Source: Bacteroidota bacterium
GTDB taxonomy: Bacteria > Bacteroidota > Ignavibacteria > UBA10030 > UBA6906
Direction: 5' to 3'
Assembly (NCBI GenBank): GCA_003541875.1
Contig: DPLS01000062.1
Span: 2,000-10,634 of the forward strand
DNA length: 8,635 bases
In this document: positions 1 through 7,246 of the stretch, one piece after another
How positions within the stretch are numbered: the stretch's first letter is position 1
Layout: each line of letters opens with the position of its first letter
The notes under the pieces: model-generated
What the model saw: the letters and a program-made list of their open reading frames with translations, nothing else
Database searches by the model: none
Told to the model about the DNA's origin: nothing
Position numbers and translations under genes: made by a program

Positions 1-749
1 ACGGCCCTCGAATACAAGATCATGTCAAATCGATCATCCAATCCACCAGTACTCCCACCACCGGGCCCTTGAACGTTCTTCCGCGTTGACTGTGTATGAT
101 ACGGTGCATAGCCAGCAGTATTCCATTGGCCTGGTAAATTGAGCGCATCAACAAAGTTGCCATCATCAGTCGGGTTGTCTTGAAGGAGCTTCTGATATGC
201 CGGTTCAGTTGATCGGTAGATATTGTAGTCCCCACAAACAATGAAGTATTTCCCGTTTGGTAGCGCATTCGTCACTTTCCGCAAGCTGTCAACTTCAGCT
301 GCACGATTCGTTTCATAGCCGGTGCTTGCCTTCAGATGCACCGAATAGACTCTGAACGTATCAGCGGCCGCTGCATTGTACAGTGAAAACTGGTTGATAT
401 CTCGAAGCAGAGTGTGTATAGGGATGTTGCTGACGAATGTGAACTTGGAGGACCTGAAATAGATCTCGTTATCTGAATCCGGGCCGTTGATAAAGTTGCC
501 TTTTGAAAACTGGCCAGGAAAAACACTATTCAGAACATTATTGAAGAAATTGTCCACCATCGCCTGTGTTGTCATTTCCTGCACAACCAAAACGTCTGGC
601 TTTACGTGGCGCAGAACTGTTCTGAAATATTGATCTCGTGCACCGGTACTGTAGTCGAGAAGATTCCACGTCATTACCCTGAGCGTGTCCTGGCCACGCG
701 CAACAGACAACACAAGCAACAAGCATAGCAACGCAGCAGTTCTCTTCAT
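1..749 (-). CDS. Secreted endonuclease/exonuclease/phosphatase (EEP) family protein, 3' end cut by window edge
   Basis: The reading frame from ATG at 749 stays open to base 1, giving 249 codons plus two bases; the C-terminus lies outside the window. Residues 1-19 form a signal peptide (MKRTAALLCLLLVLSVARG, likely cut before Q20), so the enzyme is exported. The rest matches the metal-dependent EEP fold (DNase I/exonuclease III-like): TWNLL with Asn29, QE with catalytic-type Glu58, SVHLKAS with His138, GDYN with Asp174 and Asn176, and DDRFDMIL near residue 238. The final Asp-His motif of the family is expected just past the edge. Members cut phosphodiester bonds in nucleic acids or hydrolyse other phosphoesters; the substrate cannot be told here. 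AAGGAAAGG lies just upstream of the ATG. The gene probably has its own promoter, since a terminator lies between it and the upstream operon. The truncation prevents seeing whether a T9SS sorting domain follows. The fold call is strong, the substrate unknown. Confidence 0.88.
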   Translation of the reverse strand, partial: MKRTAALLCLLLVLSVARGQDTLRVMTWNLLDYSTGARDQYFRTVLRHVKPDVLVVQEMTTQAMVDNFFNNVLNSVFPGQFSKGNFINGPDSDNEIYFRSSKFTFVSNIPIHTLLRDINQFSLYNAAAADTFRVYSVHLKASTGYETNRAAEVDSLRKVTNALPNGKYFIVCGDYNIYRSTEPAYQKLLQDNPTDDGNFVDALNLPGQWNTAGYAPYHTQSTRKNVQGPGGGSTGGLDDRFDMILYSRA

Positions 750-834
750 TGGCCTTTCCTTATCGGATCTCTTCAAAAGATAGTGGATCGCGATGAGGAA
801 AACAGCAAGTGCAGAGCATCAACGCGAGATATAT

Positions 835-847
835 TTGTTTCGAACAA
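835..847. promoter_or_regulatory. Short inverted repeat upstream of the EEP gene, possible operator
   Basis: TTGTT-tcg-AACAA is a perfect 5-base inverted repeat around a 3-base centre. It touches an A/T-rich ATATAT run about 85 bases before the EEP start codon. The position would suit a repressor or activator site for that gene. No regulator gene is present in the window and a palindrome this short can arise by chance, so the call is weak. Confidence 0.2.
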
Positions 848-1010
848 CGATAACCGGTTCTCGATCCAACAGTTCTTGGCCTCAACACGCACTTGGCATA
901 TTGAATCGTATCAGAACTTCGTCGCATCACGTTCATCTGAAGCCACCTTGTCCATCAAGTTGAAGCAGACACAATTACAAATCAAGAATTACGGTCTTAT
1001 CGGTCCTAAA

Positions 1011-1044
1011 GACAAACGCCCTCGAGCACTTCACAAGGGCGTCT
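1011..1044 (-). terminator. Rho-independent terminator of the OmpA-ABC-LysM operon
   Basis: Read on the minus strand, AGACGCCCT (1044-1036) pairs with AGGGCGTTT (1022-1014) to form a 9-bp stem with one G-U pair and a 13-base loop. It is followed by GTCTTT, so the T-rich tail from the 3' arm reads TTTGTCTTT. It lies about 113 bases after the DUF4340-LysM stop codon and before the EEP gene, where an operon terminator is expected. The tail is not a pure T-run and the loop is long, so termination may be incomplete. Confidence 0.6.
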
Positions 1045-1156
1045 CTTGTGTACCTTAGGAACTTTTCACGCATCGAGGTAAGACCATCATCCAGCGAGAC
1101 AACCAACGCTGTCCGCAATCACACGCGTGATTCGAAGCGCTAGTACGTCAGCCTTT

Positions 1157-2389
1157 TCATCTCCTTACAAACACATAAAGTTCAGCCCCAACTGGAACAA
1201 CATCTCCATTCAGTAGGTTCCATTGCTTCAGTTTGTCTTTGGTGGTATTGTACAACTGCGCGATGGACTCCAGCGTTTCCCCAAATTTCACCTTGTGAAT
1301 TGAAAGGACGCCTTCATCCTCTGCACCGTTTCCCCCCATCGCATCATTTGAATTCTGCGGGAGACTTTGCTGCAACTGTGAAGAGACCGGCCGTTCATAC
1401 GTCACGTCTTCCCGGCTGGGGAAACCGCCTCCTGCCGTTGCTCTCTGCTCCGAGACATCGTTCGCCTGCGATCCCGCTTTGGGCTGTGACGAGTTATAAG
1501 CCCACGAGCTCATAAAGTTCGCCAAGTGTAGGAGGGGGCCGACTGTTGCGACGTCCACAGAATAGGTTCTTGGCGAGAACGGGGTCTTAACGATGTAGCT
1601 TTTGTTATTCACAGAAGCCTGATAGAAATCAAGCCTCTCTCTTCTCTGTCCCTGAATCTCCAAACTCAGTACTGGCTTTTCATTTGGCCGTATGTCCACA
1701 TCACCAAGGCCCTCAGTTCGAAACTCCTGAAGTGACGCCACGGCTGGCTGCATGATCCCCGGCGGAACAGGATTCTGATCGAAAAGCCAAAGCCGGCCTT
1801 GCCGATGTAAGGTGAATGATTCATTTCGAATCTCGATGGAGATCGAAAGAATGAATGCTGAGTCAAGATGGAACGTTCTTCCATAGTCCGTCTCGCCGCC
1901 GATCACCTCCCGTGTCAACCCGCTTGCGAGGAACACCATATTGGAGTTGGTCGGACGTACATAGGAACGGGATGGAAGGGTTGACATCTTGCCAACTATG
2001 AGGGAAACTTCTTTCCCAAGATCCGTGGCGATGACAATCCGAGTTCCTGTCTCGCCAACTTCAAATAGATCCTGCTTCCGAGGGTTTGACGAGACCAGAC
2101 CGAGCAAGCGAAAATCAGCGATGCCCGCAAGCAGGTGTGTGGTCACAGAGTTGGCCGCCACCAACCTGTCACCCTGCTCAAGTCTCCACAAGCCACGCTT
2201 TCGCTCAAAAGTGATGGGTCCCGCTTCCTTCTGGATTGTGATTTTCAGGACCTGGGACGTGTCAATCGGAAGCTCCCAGTCAGGCAAGACATAGCTGACG
2301 ACATCAGCCTTCCGTGATTGCACGAAGAAAAGGAGCACGGCCAAAAAGAGAATGGTCAGCACCAACAGAACGAGTGATCGACGTTTCAT
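1157..2389 (-). CDS. Membrane-anchored DUF4340 protein with C-terminal LysM domain
   Basis: This 410-residue protein has one N-terminal membrane segment (residues 5-23) after an MKRR positive start, which places the rest in the periplasm. Residues about 40-290 look like DUF4340: repeated beta-rich units (WRLEQ, WLFDQNP), 'RSYVRPTNSNMVFLASGL' and an alternating hydrophobic pattern. A Gln/Ser/Gly/Asn-rich linker (about 298-360) leads to a LysM domain at 362-408, recognised by HKVKFGETLESIAQLYN, then LKQWNLLN, then VPVGAELYV. LysM binds N-acetylglucosamine chains in peptidoglycan. DUF4340 genes commonly follow GldG-type genes and are taken as partners of that ABC transporter, but their biochemical role is unknown. 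Here the gene starts 9 bases after the permease stop, with GAAAGG overlapping that stop codon, so the two are translated together. The LysM tail is the odd part: DUF4340 proteins usually end without one. Domain calls are firm; a wall-tethering role is inferred. Confidence 0.85.
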   Translation of the reverse strand: MKRRSLVLLVLTILFLAVLLFFVQSRKADVVSYVLPDWELPIDTSQVLKITIQKEAGPITFERKRGLWRLEQGDRLVAANSVTTHLLAGIADFRLLGLVSSNPRKQDLFEVGETGTRIVIATDLGKEVSLIVGKMSTLPSRSYVRPTNSNMVFLASGLTREVIGGETDYGRTFHLDSAFILSISIEIRNESFTLHRQGRLWLFDQNPVPPGIMQPAVASLQEFRTEGLGDVDIRPNEKPVLSLEIQGQRRERLDFYQASVNNKSYIVKTPFSPRTYSVDVATVGPLLHLANFMSSWAYNSSQPKAGSQANDVSEQRATAGGGFPSREDVTYERPVSSQLQQSLPQNSNDAMGGNGAEDEGVLSIHKVKFGETLESIAQLYNTTKDKLKQWNLLNGDVVPVGAELYVFVRR

Positions 2390-2398
2390 GGATGCCTT

Positions 2399-4708
2399 TC
2401 AGTCAAGTACGTTCCCCAATCGCCGGCGACGAGAAGCCTTCATGGCCATTCGAGCAAGACCGGCGATGATTATGAGCACAGGCGGGATGGCAAACGCAAG
2501 GCATTTCAACCCGATTCTTGCTTCGTCGCTCATCTGTGCGAGTGGAGGCTGAGCAACTTCACGGGCGTGGATTGAACCCAACCCTTCCTCATCGACAAGC
2601 CAATCTACAAGACTCACCGCGAACATCGTGTTATGGTAACCGTTCCCAGATCCATCAAGAACAAAATCACCGTCACCAACGACGACGATCTTGGTCCGAA
2701 TGCTCTTCGCACGCCATGGTGCGGACAAGGCACCGGCAGAGGGCGAGCCACTCTGTCCTTGCCAGTAGCTGAACGCACTCTTGAACGACCCTTCAAAGGT
2801 CGCCGCCAACGGTATGCGCTCCTCCCCAAAAAACGCACGGCCGTCCAGGTGAGCAGGATTGATATCTACACTGTCGCCGGTGAGCCGTCCCGACAAGGAT
2901 GAAGAACGAGCAAGTACGGTTGTAGCTATTCCCCTAGCGCTTGCAAGACGGACGTCAATTGAACTGGCATACGGCAATACAACAGGGAAACGATTTGCCA
3001 GCATCACGGTGCTCCCGTCGAAGTCGGCGACCACCGGGAGAAAGGGATTCGGACCTTGCTGAGTTTGCCCCTGAGTTCCACCGACCATATCCACGTCAGC
3101 GCCCGCACACTGCTTGTCAAGCACAAGATCGATGTCGACACACCATCCATAGCTGTCGAACATGTTGTCGAGATTGAGAGATAATTTATTGGCAACCCGC
3201 TTCTGAACGTTTGGATTCATTCCGTCAACGAGGAATGCAACTCTTCCGCCATTCATGATATACTGGTCCAGAATGAGATTCTCGTCTTGGGAGAATGGAA
3301 GTTTTGGTCCAATAATCAGCAGAGCGTCGACATTACTCAAAGGTGTATTGAAATCCGACAGCGAAATACTCGATACTCGGAAGTGTCTTCCCAAACCATC
3401 CAGGAATGACTTCATGACCTCAGGCCTGGGACAACCATGTCCCGCCAGAAGGCCAATGGTTGGTACGTTCGGCGCTCTCAAACGCCTCATGGTACTTGTC
3501 AACTCATACTCCAACCGACCAATAGAGGAAATAATCGGCAGGGACTCAAAACGATCGGCATAGGAAAGCGCAAGCCCAGCGTAAGCTCTCACGGTCTGGA
3601 ATCTGTCGTTCTTCACTGCCTTGAGAAAAATCGGCATGATTCCAGCGGCTGCCGCCTCTTGCGCCATTATCGTTGAATCCGAAGTGGAAACAAATCCATA
3701 TTGAAAATTGCCCCGGGAGTAGGCATGATACTCTTCAAGCAGGTCCTGTATGTCGCGGTGGTAATCATGGTATGGGGGAGGGAGTTCCGGCGTAAGATAT
3801 ACTCTGACAAGGAGGTCATCATCCAGACCCAGGAGCATGTTCTTGGTTTCTTGCGAAAGAGTATAGAGGTTGCCTTCGGTAAGGTCAACTCGAACGAACA
3901 TCATCATGGACACAAGGTTCGCCAATAGGAGTACCGTCCCCACAAGCACAAGGCGCAAGGCCTGACCGCGAAGGAGGATCTGTCTCAAATCTCTGAAGCT
4001 CTGCCCGTACTCACGCCTGGAAGCCACGGCTGCCAGTAAGAGAAAGAAGACGATCATTGAGATACTATACACTACATCCCGTGAATCGACTATCCCGCGT
4101 CCAAGACTTGAGAAGTGATACCCCGCGCTCAGGTATTCTACAGATAGAACCAGCCCAGGGGGAACAAACGGAAGTATACGATCGAGGTAGAACAGACAGG
4201 ATATGACAATACTTCCTACGATGAGTGCGATAACCTGGTTGTTGCTTAGAGCCGATGCAAACAGCCCGATCGCAACAAACGTTCCGCCAAGGAGGAACAG
4301 ACCACAGAATCCGCCCACCACAGGTCCCCAGTCAAGTCTTCCAATGGAAGAAAGAATAATTGCATAGGTCGCAGTTGGCAAAATAGTGAAGACAACCAGG
4401 ACCCAGGATGCCAAGAACTTCCCAAGAACGATATCTCCTATTCGAATGGGTCGTGTTCCCAGCAGCTCAAACGTGCCTTGCCGTTTCTCTCCTGAAATCA
4501 GCCGCATCGTTACAGCGGGCACGAAGACCAACATCAGAATTGGTGCCACCTCAAACAGAAGTCGGAGTGAAGCAACATTTTCAAGAAAGATATTGCCAAC
4601 TACGTAGGTTCCACAGAGCACAAGAAACAGCACGATGAACACGTAAGCAGTGGCCGAATCAAAATATGACCGCAGTTCCTTCTGCGTGATGATCCAGATG
4701 TTGTTCAT
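2399..4708 (-). CDS. GldF-GldG fusion: ABC-2 permease joined to ABC_transp_aux domain
   Basis: This 769-residue protein carries two normally separate subunits. Residues 1-230 are an ABC-2 permease of the GldF type: an N-terminal 'ITQKELRSYFDSATAYVF' start, about six membrane segments, and a cytoplasmic 'SGEKRQGTFELL' motif near residue 72 that contacts the ATPase in this family. A basic stretch (RREYGQSFRDLRQ, 231-243) leads to the GldG-like half: a membrane segment at about 252-271, the 'DLTEGNLYTLS' motif at 275-285, a large periplasmic ABC_transp_aux region (about 290-725, including GLLAGHG at 419-425 and LLIIGPK near 463), then a last membrane segment at 733-752 and a basic tail. The product would be the membrane core of an ABC complex powered by the upstream ATPase. 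Its ATG overlaps the ATPase stop as ATGA, giving translational coupling. In Flavobacterium johnsoniae gldF and gldG are separate genes tied to gliding; homologues also occur in non-gliders, so the transported substrate stays unknown. Confidence 0.9.
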   Translation of the reverse strand: MNNIWIITQKELRSYFDSATAYVFIVLFLVLCGTYVVGNIFLENVASLRLLFEVAPILMLVFVPAVTMRLISGEKRQGTFELLGTRPIRIGDIVLGKFLASWVLVVFTILPTATYAIILSSIGRLDWGPVVGGFCGLFLLGGTFVAIGLFASALSNNQVIALIVGSIVISCLFYLDRILPFVPPGLVLSVEYLSAGYHFSSLGRGIVDSRDVVYSISMIVFFLLLAAVASRREYGQSFRDLRQILLRGQALRLVLVGTVLLLANLVSMMMFVRVDLTEGNLYTLSQETKNMLLGLDDDLLVRVYLTPELPPPYHDYHRDIQDLLEEYHAYSRGNFQYGFVSTSDSTIMAQEAAAAGIMPIFLKAVKNDRFQTVRAYAGLALSYADRFESLPIISSIGRLEYELTSTMRRLRAPNVPTIGLLAGHGCPRPEVMKSFLDGLGRHFRVSSISLSDFNTPLSNVDALLIIGPKLPFSQDENLILDQYIMNGGRVAFLVDGMNPNVQKRVANKLSLNLDNMFDSYGWCVDIDLVLDKQCAGADVDMVGGTQGQTQQGPNPFLPVVADFDGSTVMLANRFPVVLPYASSIDVRLASARGIATTVLARSSSLSGRLTGDSVDINPAHLDGRAFFGEERIPLAATFEGSFKSAFSYWQGQSGSPSAGALSAPWRAKSIRTKIVVVGDGDFVLDGSGNGYHNTMFAVSLVDWLVDEEGLGSIHAREVAQPPLAQMSDEARIGLKCLAFAIPPVLIIIAGLARMAMKASRRRRLGNVLD

Positions 4709-5670
4709 GACAGATCCGTCGACGTAAGCTGATGAAAGATGTCCTCAATTTTCACGCTGCGACGCTGGACATCCACAAGGGTCCAACTGTTTGAAACACA
4801 CATAGCAAACAACTCTTTCACGACATCGCTTCCTTGTACAGCGTCTACGTAGAAGCTTCTTCTTCGCTCGTCGTGCCAACCCGGCTCAATGCTGGTTACG
4901 TCTTTGAAGATGCGTACATTTTGAAGGATGTTTCTCATAGCTTCCGGGCTTGTTGATGCGTCTGGTGGTTCAATGGTGACAAAGTACTGCATTCCGCGCT
5001 GGAACTCCTGCTGCAAGGTGCCAATCGCCGCATCAGATAATGTCCTTCCTTTGTTCATGATGACCACGCGGCTGCAGATCGCCTGAACTTCGGCGAGGTT
5101 ATGCGAACAATAGATCACCGTTTTCTCCCTGCCGAGTTCGTTGATGAACCTGCGGAATTCGATTATCTGGTTAGGATCGAGCCCTGTCGTGGGTTCATCG
5201 AAAATGAGGATCTTGGGGTTGTGAACCAGAGTCTGGGCGAGACCTACACGTTTTCGGTATCCCCGCGAGAGCTTCCCTATGTTCATGTGCCTGCCCGGCC
5301 AAAGATCAAAGAGATCCACAATCTCCTTTACCCGCCTGTTCCTGTCGCCCTTGGGCACCCCCTGCAAACCAGCGATGAACACAAGGTGTTCCACTACAGT
5401 CATATCGTGATATAGAGGATTGTCTTCCGGCAGATATCCGATCTGACGTCGAACGTCGATGGAGTCTCGCGAGCACGTCGCTCCATTCACCTCGATTACG
5501 CCGGAGGAGGGAGTAAGGAATCCACTGATGAGACGAACAGTGGTCGTCTTTCCTGCACCATTCGGCCCAAGCAATCCAGTTACTTCTCCTGGATGCACGG
5601 CGAACGAAACGTTGTTGACAGCGACTACTTTGCCGAAGCGTTTTGAGACATTTCGCAGAATGATGGACAT
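4705..5670 (-). CDS. gldA: GldA-like ABC transporter ATP-binding protein
   Basis: This 321-residue ATPase has a complete nucleotide-binding domain. It shows Walker A GPNGAGKT (35-42), the Q-loop region IGYLPEDNPLY (77-87, Glu in place of the usual Gln, as is typical of GldA-type proteins), signature LSRGYRKRVGLAQ (134-146), Walker B ILIFDEP (154-160), D-loop GLDP and switch His190. Residues about 225-321 form an extra C-terminal domain seen in ABC-2 drug/GldA-type ATPases. It would sit on the cytoplasmic face and drive the permease encoded next. The start is supported by AGGA overlapping the TAG stop of the upstream ompA-like gene, with an 8-base spacer, and the two genes are 10 bases apart. 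All catalytic residues are present, so it should be active. The gldA name rests on motif resemblance and on the GldF-GldG neighbour; it does not prove that the organism glides. Confidence 0.9.
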   Translation of the reverse strand: MSIILRNVSKRFGKVVAVNNVSFAVHPGEVTGLLGPNGAGKTTTVRLISGFLTPSSGVIEVNGATCSRDSIDVRRQIGYLPEDNPLYHDMTVVEHLVFIAGLQGVPKGDRNRRVKEIVDLFDLWPGRHMNIGKLSRGYRKRVGLAQTLVHNPKILIFDEPTTGLDPNQIIEFRRFINELGREKTVIYCSHNLAEVQAICSRVVIMNKGRTLSDAAIGTLQQEFQRGMQYFVTIEPPDASTSPEAMRNILQNVRIFKDVTSIEPGWHDERRRSFYVDAVQGSDVVKELFAMCVSNSWTLVDVQRRSVKIEDIFHQLTSTDLS

Positions 5671-5680
5671 CGTCGAATTC

Positions 5681-7246
5681 CTATTTTACGCGAACGAATT
5701 CAATACGTCGGTTCAGTTGTCTTCCTGCACTGGTCGCGTTCGATGCGCGGGGGCGGACCGAGGCAAACGCCCTGCACCCAATCCGGCTTGCTGTAACTCC
5801 CTTCCGGACCAGGTACGCTTTCACGGCTTCAGCGCGATCCTTGGATAGCCTGAGATTCACCGACGGCGAGCCGATATTATCAGTGTGACCATATATTTCA
5901 ACTTCGATACCAGGATTCTGTTCAAGAGTATTGAAAGCCATTTCCAATATCCCTTCCGACTGCGACGTAATCGTTGCACTTCCAGACCTGAAGACCACTC
6001 CTTCCAGGACGAAGGGCTTGTTAAGCTCTATCGTCAGTTCTTCCTTCTTTGCCCTGGTGATGTCATCGCTGGGATCCACTGGATTGGTTCCACTCAGCAC
6101 TTCTATGCCATCTGTGACATTCCCGCCGTCAGTGTCAGATCTGAGGGGATCGGTGCGATATTTTAGAACCTCATCGCCATCATTCAGCCCATCACCGTCA
6201 GTATCGACTCGGAGTGGATCGGTATGGCAAGTGAGGACCTCACTGCCATCATTCAAGCCATCACCGTCAGTATCAACCCGGAGCGGATCGCTATGATAGT
6301 TCAGAACTTCATCGCCATCGCTCAGGCCATCATCGTCATCATCACGCCGGAGCGGGTCGGTGTGGTATTTTAGAACCTCATCGCCATCACTCAAGCCATC
6401 ACCGTCAGTGTCAAATTTGAGCGGGTCCGTGTGATCCCTTCGCTCTTCGTCACCGTCGAGAAGTCCGTCGGCATCAGTGTCGGGTTTTGTCGGATCAGTA
6501 TGGTATTTGCGAACCTCCTCACCGTCTCGAAGCCCATCACCGTCGGTATCAGGATTCAAAGGATCGGTGCGAAGGAGGTTCTCCTCCTCCGCTTCCAGCC
6601 CATCTCGATCAGGATCCTCATCCCCGGCAAACACGATGCTGATGCCCGCTTCAATCGTCCAGAAGCCATCACTTATTCCCGTCTTAAGTGCATCAAGTCC
6701 ATCTGTGAAAGTGAAGTTATATCCACCATTCAGCTCCAGCGCTGTCACCTTAGTGAGTACAATGCTTGCGCCGAGACCAACGGGCACATAACCTGTCCAT
6801 CCTGTGTTCGGGGCGGTAGGGGTAGCTTGAACCGGTCGTTTCTGAACATTGTAATTCGTTGCTCCGAATCCCGCAAAGAGGTATGGTGCGCGGGACGAGG
6901 TGGCCTGAGGAACAAACACCATCCTGTAATCGAGAGGAATGAGTTGCGTTCTGTAAGACTCCCCACTAATCACCCCATAGCCAATAGCCATTTCGCCATA
7001 GAAATCCCCGAAAAGTGAATGACGAACGAATGCTCGACCCAGATAACCTGCGTCCTGGGGCAGACTCGTATTCCCGATCATACTGCCGAGACGCACGCCA
7101 GCCACTGGCAACTTCGCTTTGAGTTGGGCAAACGAGTGAGTTGAGAAAAGCACCAAGGTGGATACTACAAGGAATAACGACACTCCGCACACCTTGGCCA
7201 ATCTTTCACACACATTTGCTCTCGAGGTATTCACCGTCGCCACCAT
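5681..7246 (-). CDS. OmpA-family outer membrane protein with TSP3 repeats
   Basis: This 521-residue protein has four parts. Residues 1-40 are a signal peptide ending SFA before Q41, with a long n-region. Residues 41-207 look like a small outer-membrane beta-barrel: alternating aromatic strands, 'PYLFAGFGATNYNV', 'GYVPVGLGAS', and a last strand near FWTIEAGISIVF. Residues 211-395 hold eight thrombospondin type-3-like repeats rich in DxDGDG, expected to bind calcium and act as a stiff spacer. Residues about 408-521 are an OmpA-C peptidoglycan-binding domain: FRSGSATI, YGHTDNIGS, LSKDRAEAVKAYL and GRQLNRRIEF. The motif usually written GYGExxP reads CRAFASVRP here. The mature protein has only two cysteines, 340 and 491. 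It is the first gene of the ABC operon. AGAGG lies 12 bases before the ATG, a rather long spacing, so a downstream start (GTG at codon 12) is possible. Barrel and domain calls are confident; its job in the operon is inferred. Confidence 0.9.
   Translation of the reverse strand: MVATVNTSRANVCERLAKVCGVSLFLVVSTLVLFSTHSFAQLKAKLPVAGVRLGSMIGNTSLPQDAGYLGRAFVRHSLFGDFYGEMAIGYGVISGESYRTQLIPLDYRMVFVPQATSSRAPYLFAGFGATNYNVQKRPVQATPTAPNTGWTGYVPVGLGASIVLTKVTALELNGGYNFTFTDGLDALKTGISDGFWTIEAGISIVFAGDEDPDRDGLEAEEENLLRTDPLNPDTDGDGLRDGEEVRKYHTDPTKPDTDADGLLDGDEERRDHTDPLKFDTDGDGLSDGDEVLKYHTDPLRRDDDDDGLSDGDEVLNYHSDPLRVDTDGDGLNDGSEVLTCHTDPLRVDTDGDGLNDGDEVLKYRTDPLRSDTDGGNVTDGIEVLSGTNPVDPSDDITRAKKEELTIELNKPFVLEGVVFRSGSATITSQSEGILEMAFNTLEQNPGIEVEIYGHTDNIGSPSVNLRLSKDRAEAVKAYLVRKGVTASRIGCRAFASVRPRASNATSAGRQLNRRIEFVRVK
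6140..6553 (-). repeat. Six 69-bp tandem units coding the TSP3 repeats
   Basis: Six units in a row, each exactly 23 codons, encode variants of xDTDGDGLxDGDEVLKYHTDPLR (residues 232-369 of the OmpA-family protein). A shorter, diverged unit lies before them and another after. Comparing two adjacent units by hand (6209-6277 and 6140-6208), 15 of 69 bases differ, many at third codon positions. The array is therefore old and under protein-level selection rather than freshly expanded. The unit at 6278-6346 has an all-Asp loop (RDDDDDG). Confidence 0.9.

Larger units (their letters stand above)
750..1156. other. Intergenic region, 407 bases, no gene supported
   Basis: This gap separates the end of the four-gene operon (stop at 1157-1159) from the EEP gene. 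On the minus strand it first holds a small inverted repeat, AATCAC-acgc-GTGATT (1117-1132), with no T-run after it, then the terminator annotated at 1011-1044. Nearer the EEP gene is a 13-base inverted repeat, TTGTTTCGAACAA (835-847), beside an A/T-rich stretch (ATATAT, 830-835) that could hold a -10 element, although I cannot pair it with a good -35. The plus-strand open frame 783-1058 starts at GTG without a ribosome binding site, runs across the terminator and resembles nothing I recognise. Confidence 0.6.

Noticed and set aside
538..726. Minus-strand frame starting MLVACVVCCAW that looks like a signal peptide
   Set aside because: It is an out-of-frame reading of the EEP gene's own signal-peptide region; the EEP frame is open throughout and has family motifs.
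783..1058. Plus-strand frame of 91 codons in the intergenic region
   Set aside because: It starts at GTG without a ribosome binding site, runs through the minus-strand terminator stem and has no recognisable protein features.
1117..1132. AATCAC-acgc-GTGATT inverted repeat as operon terminator
   Set aside because: It has no T-run on the minus strand and a short stem; the structure at 1011-1044 fits much better.
5931..6296. Plus-strand frame with repeated SPSVSTRSGS peptides
   Set aside because: The repeats are the reverse complement of the TSP3-coding units, not an independent repeat protein.
6431..7018. Plus-strand open frame of 195 codons opposite the OmpA-family gene
   Set aside because: It is antisense to a well-supported gene, has no recognisable domain and no clear ribosome binding site; its length follows from the codon pattern of the sense strand.
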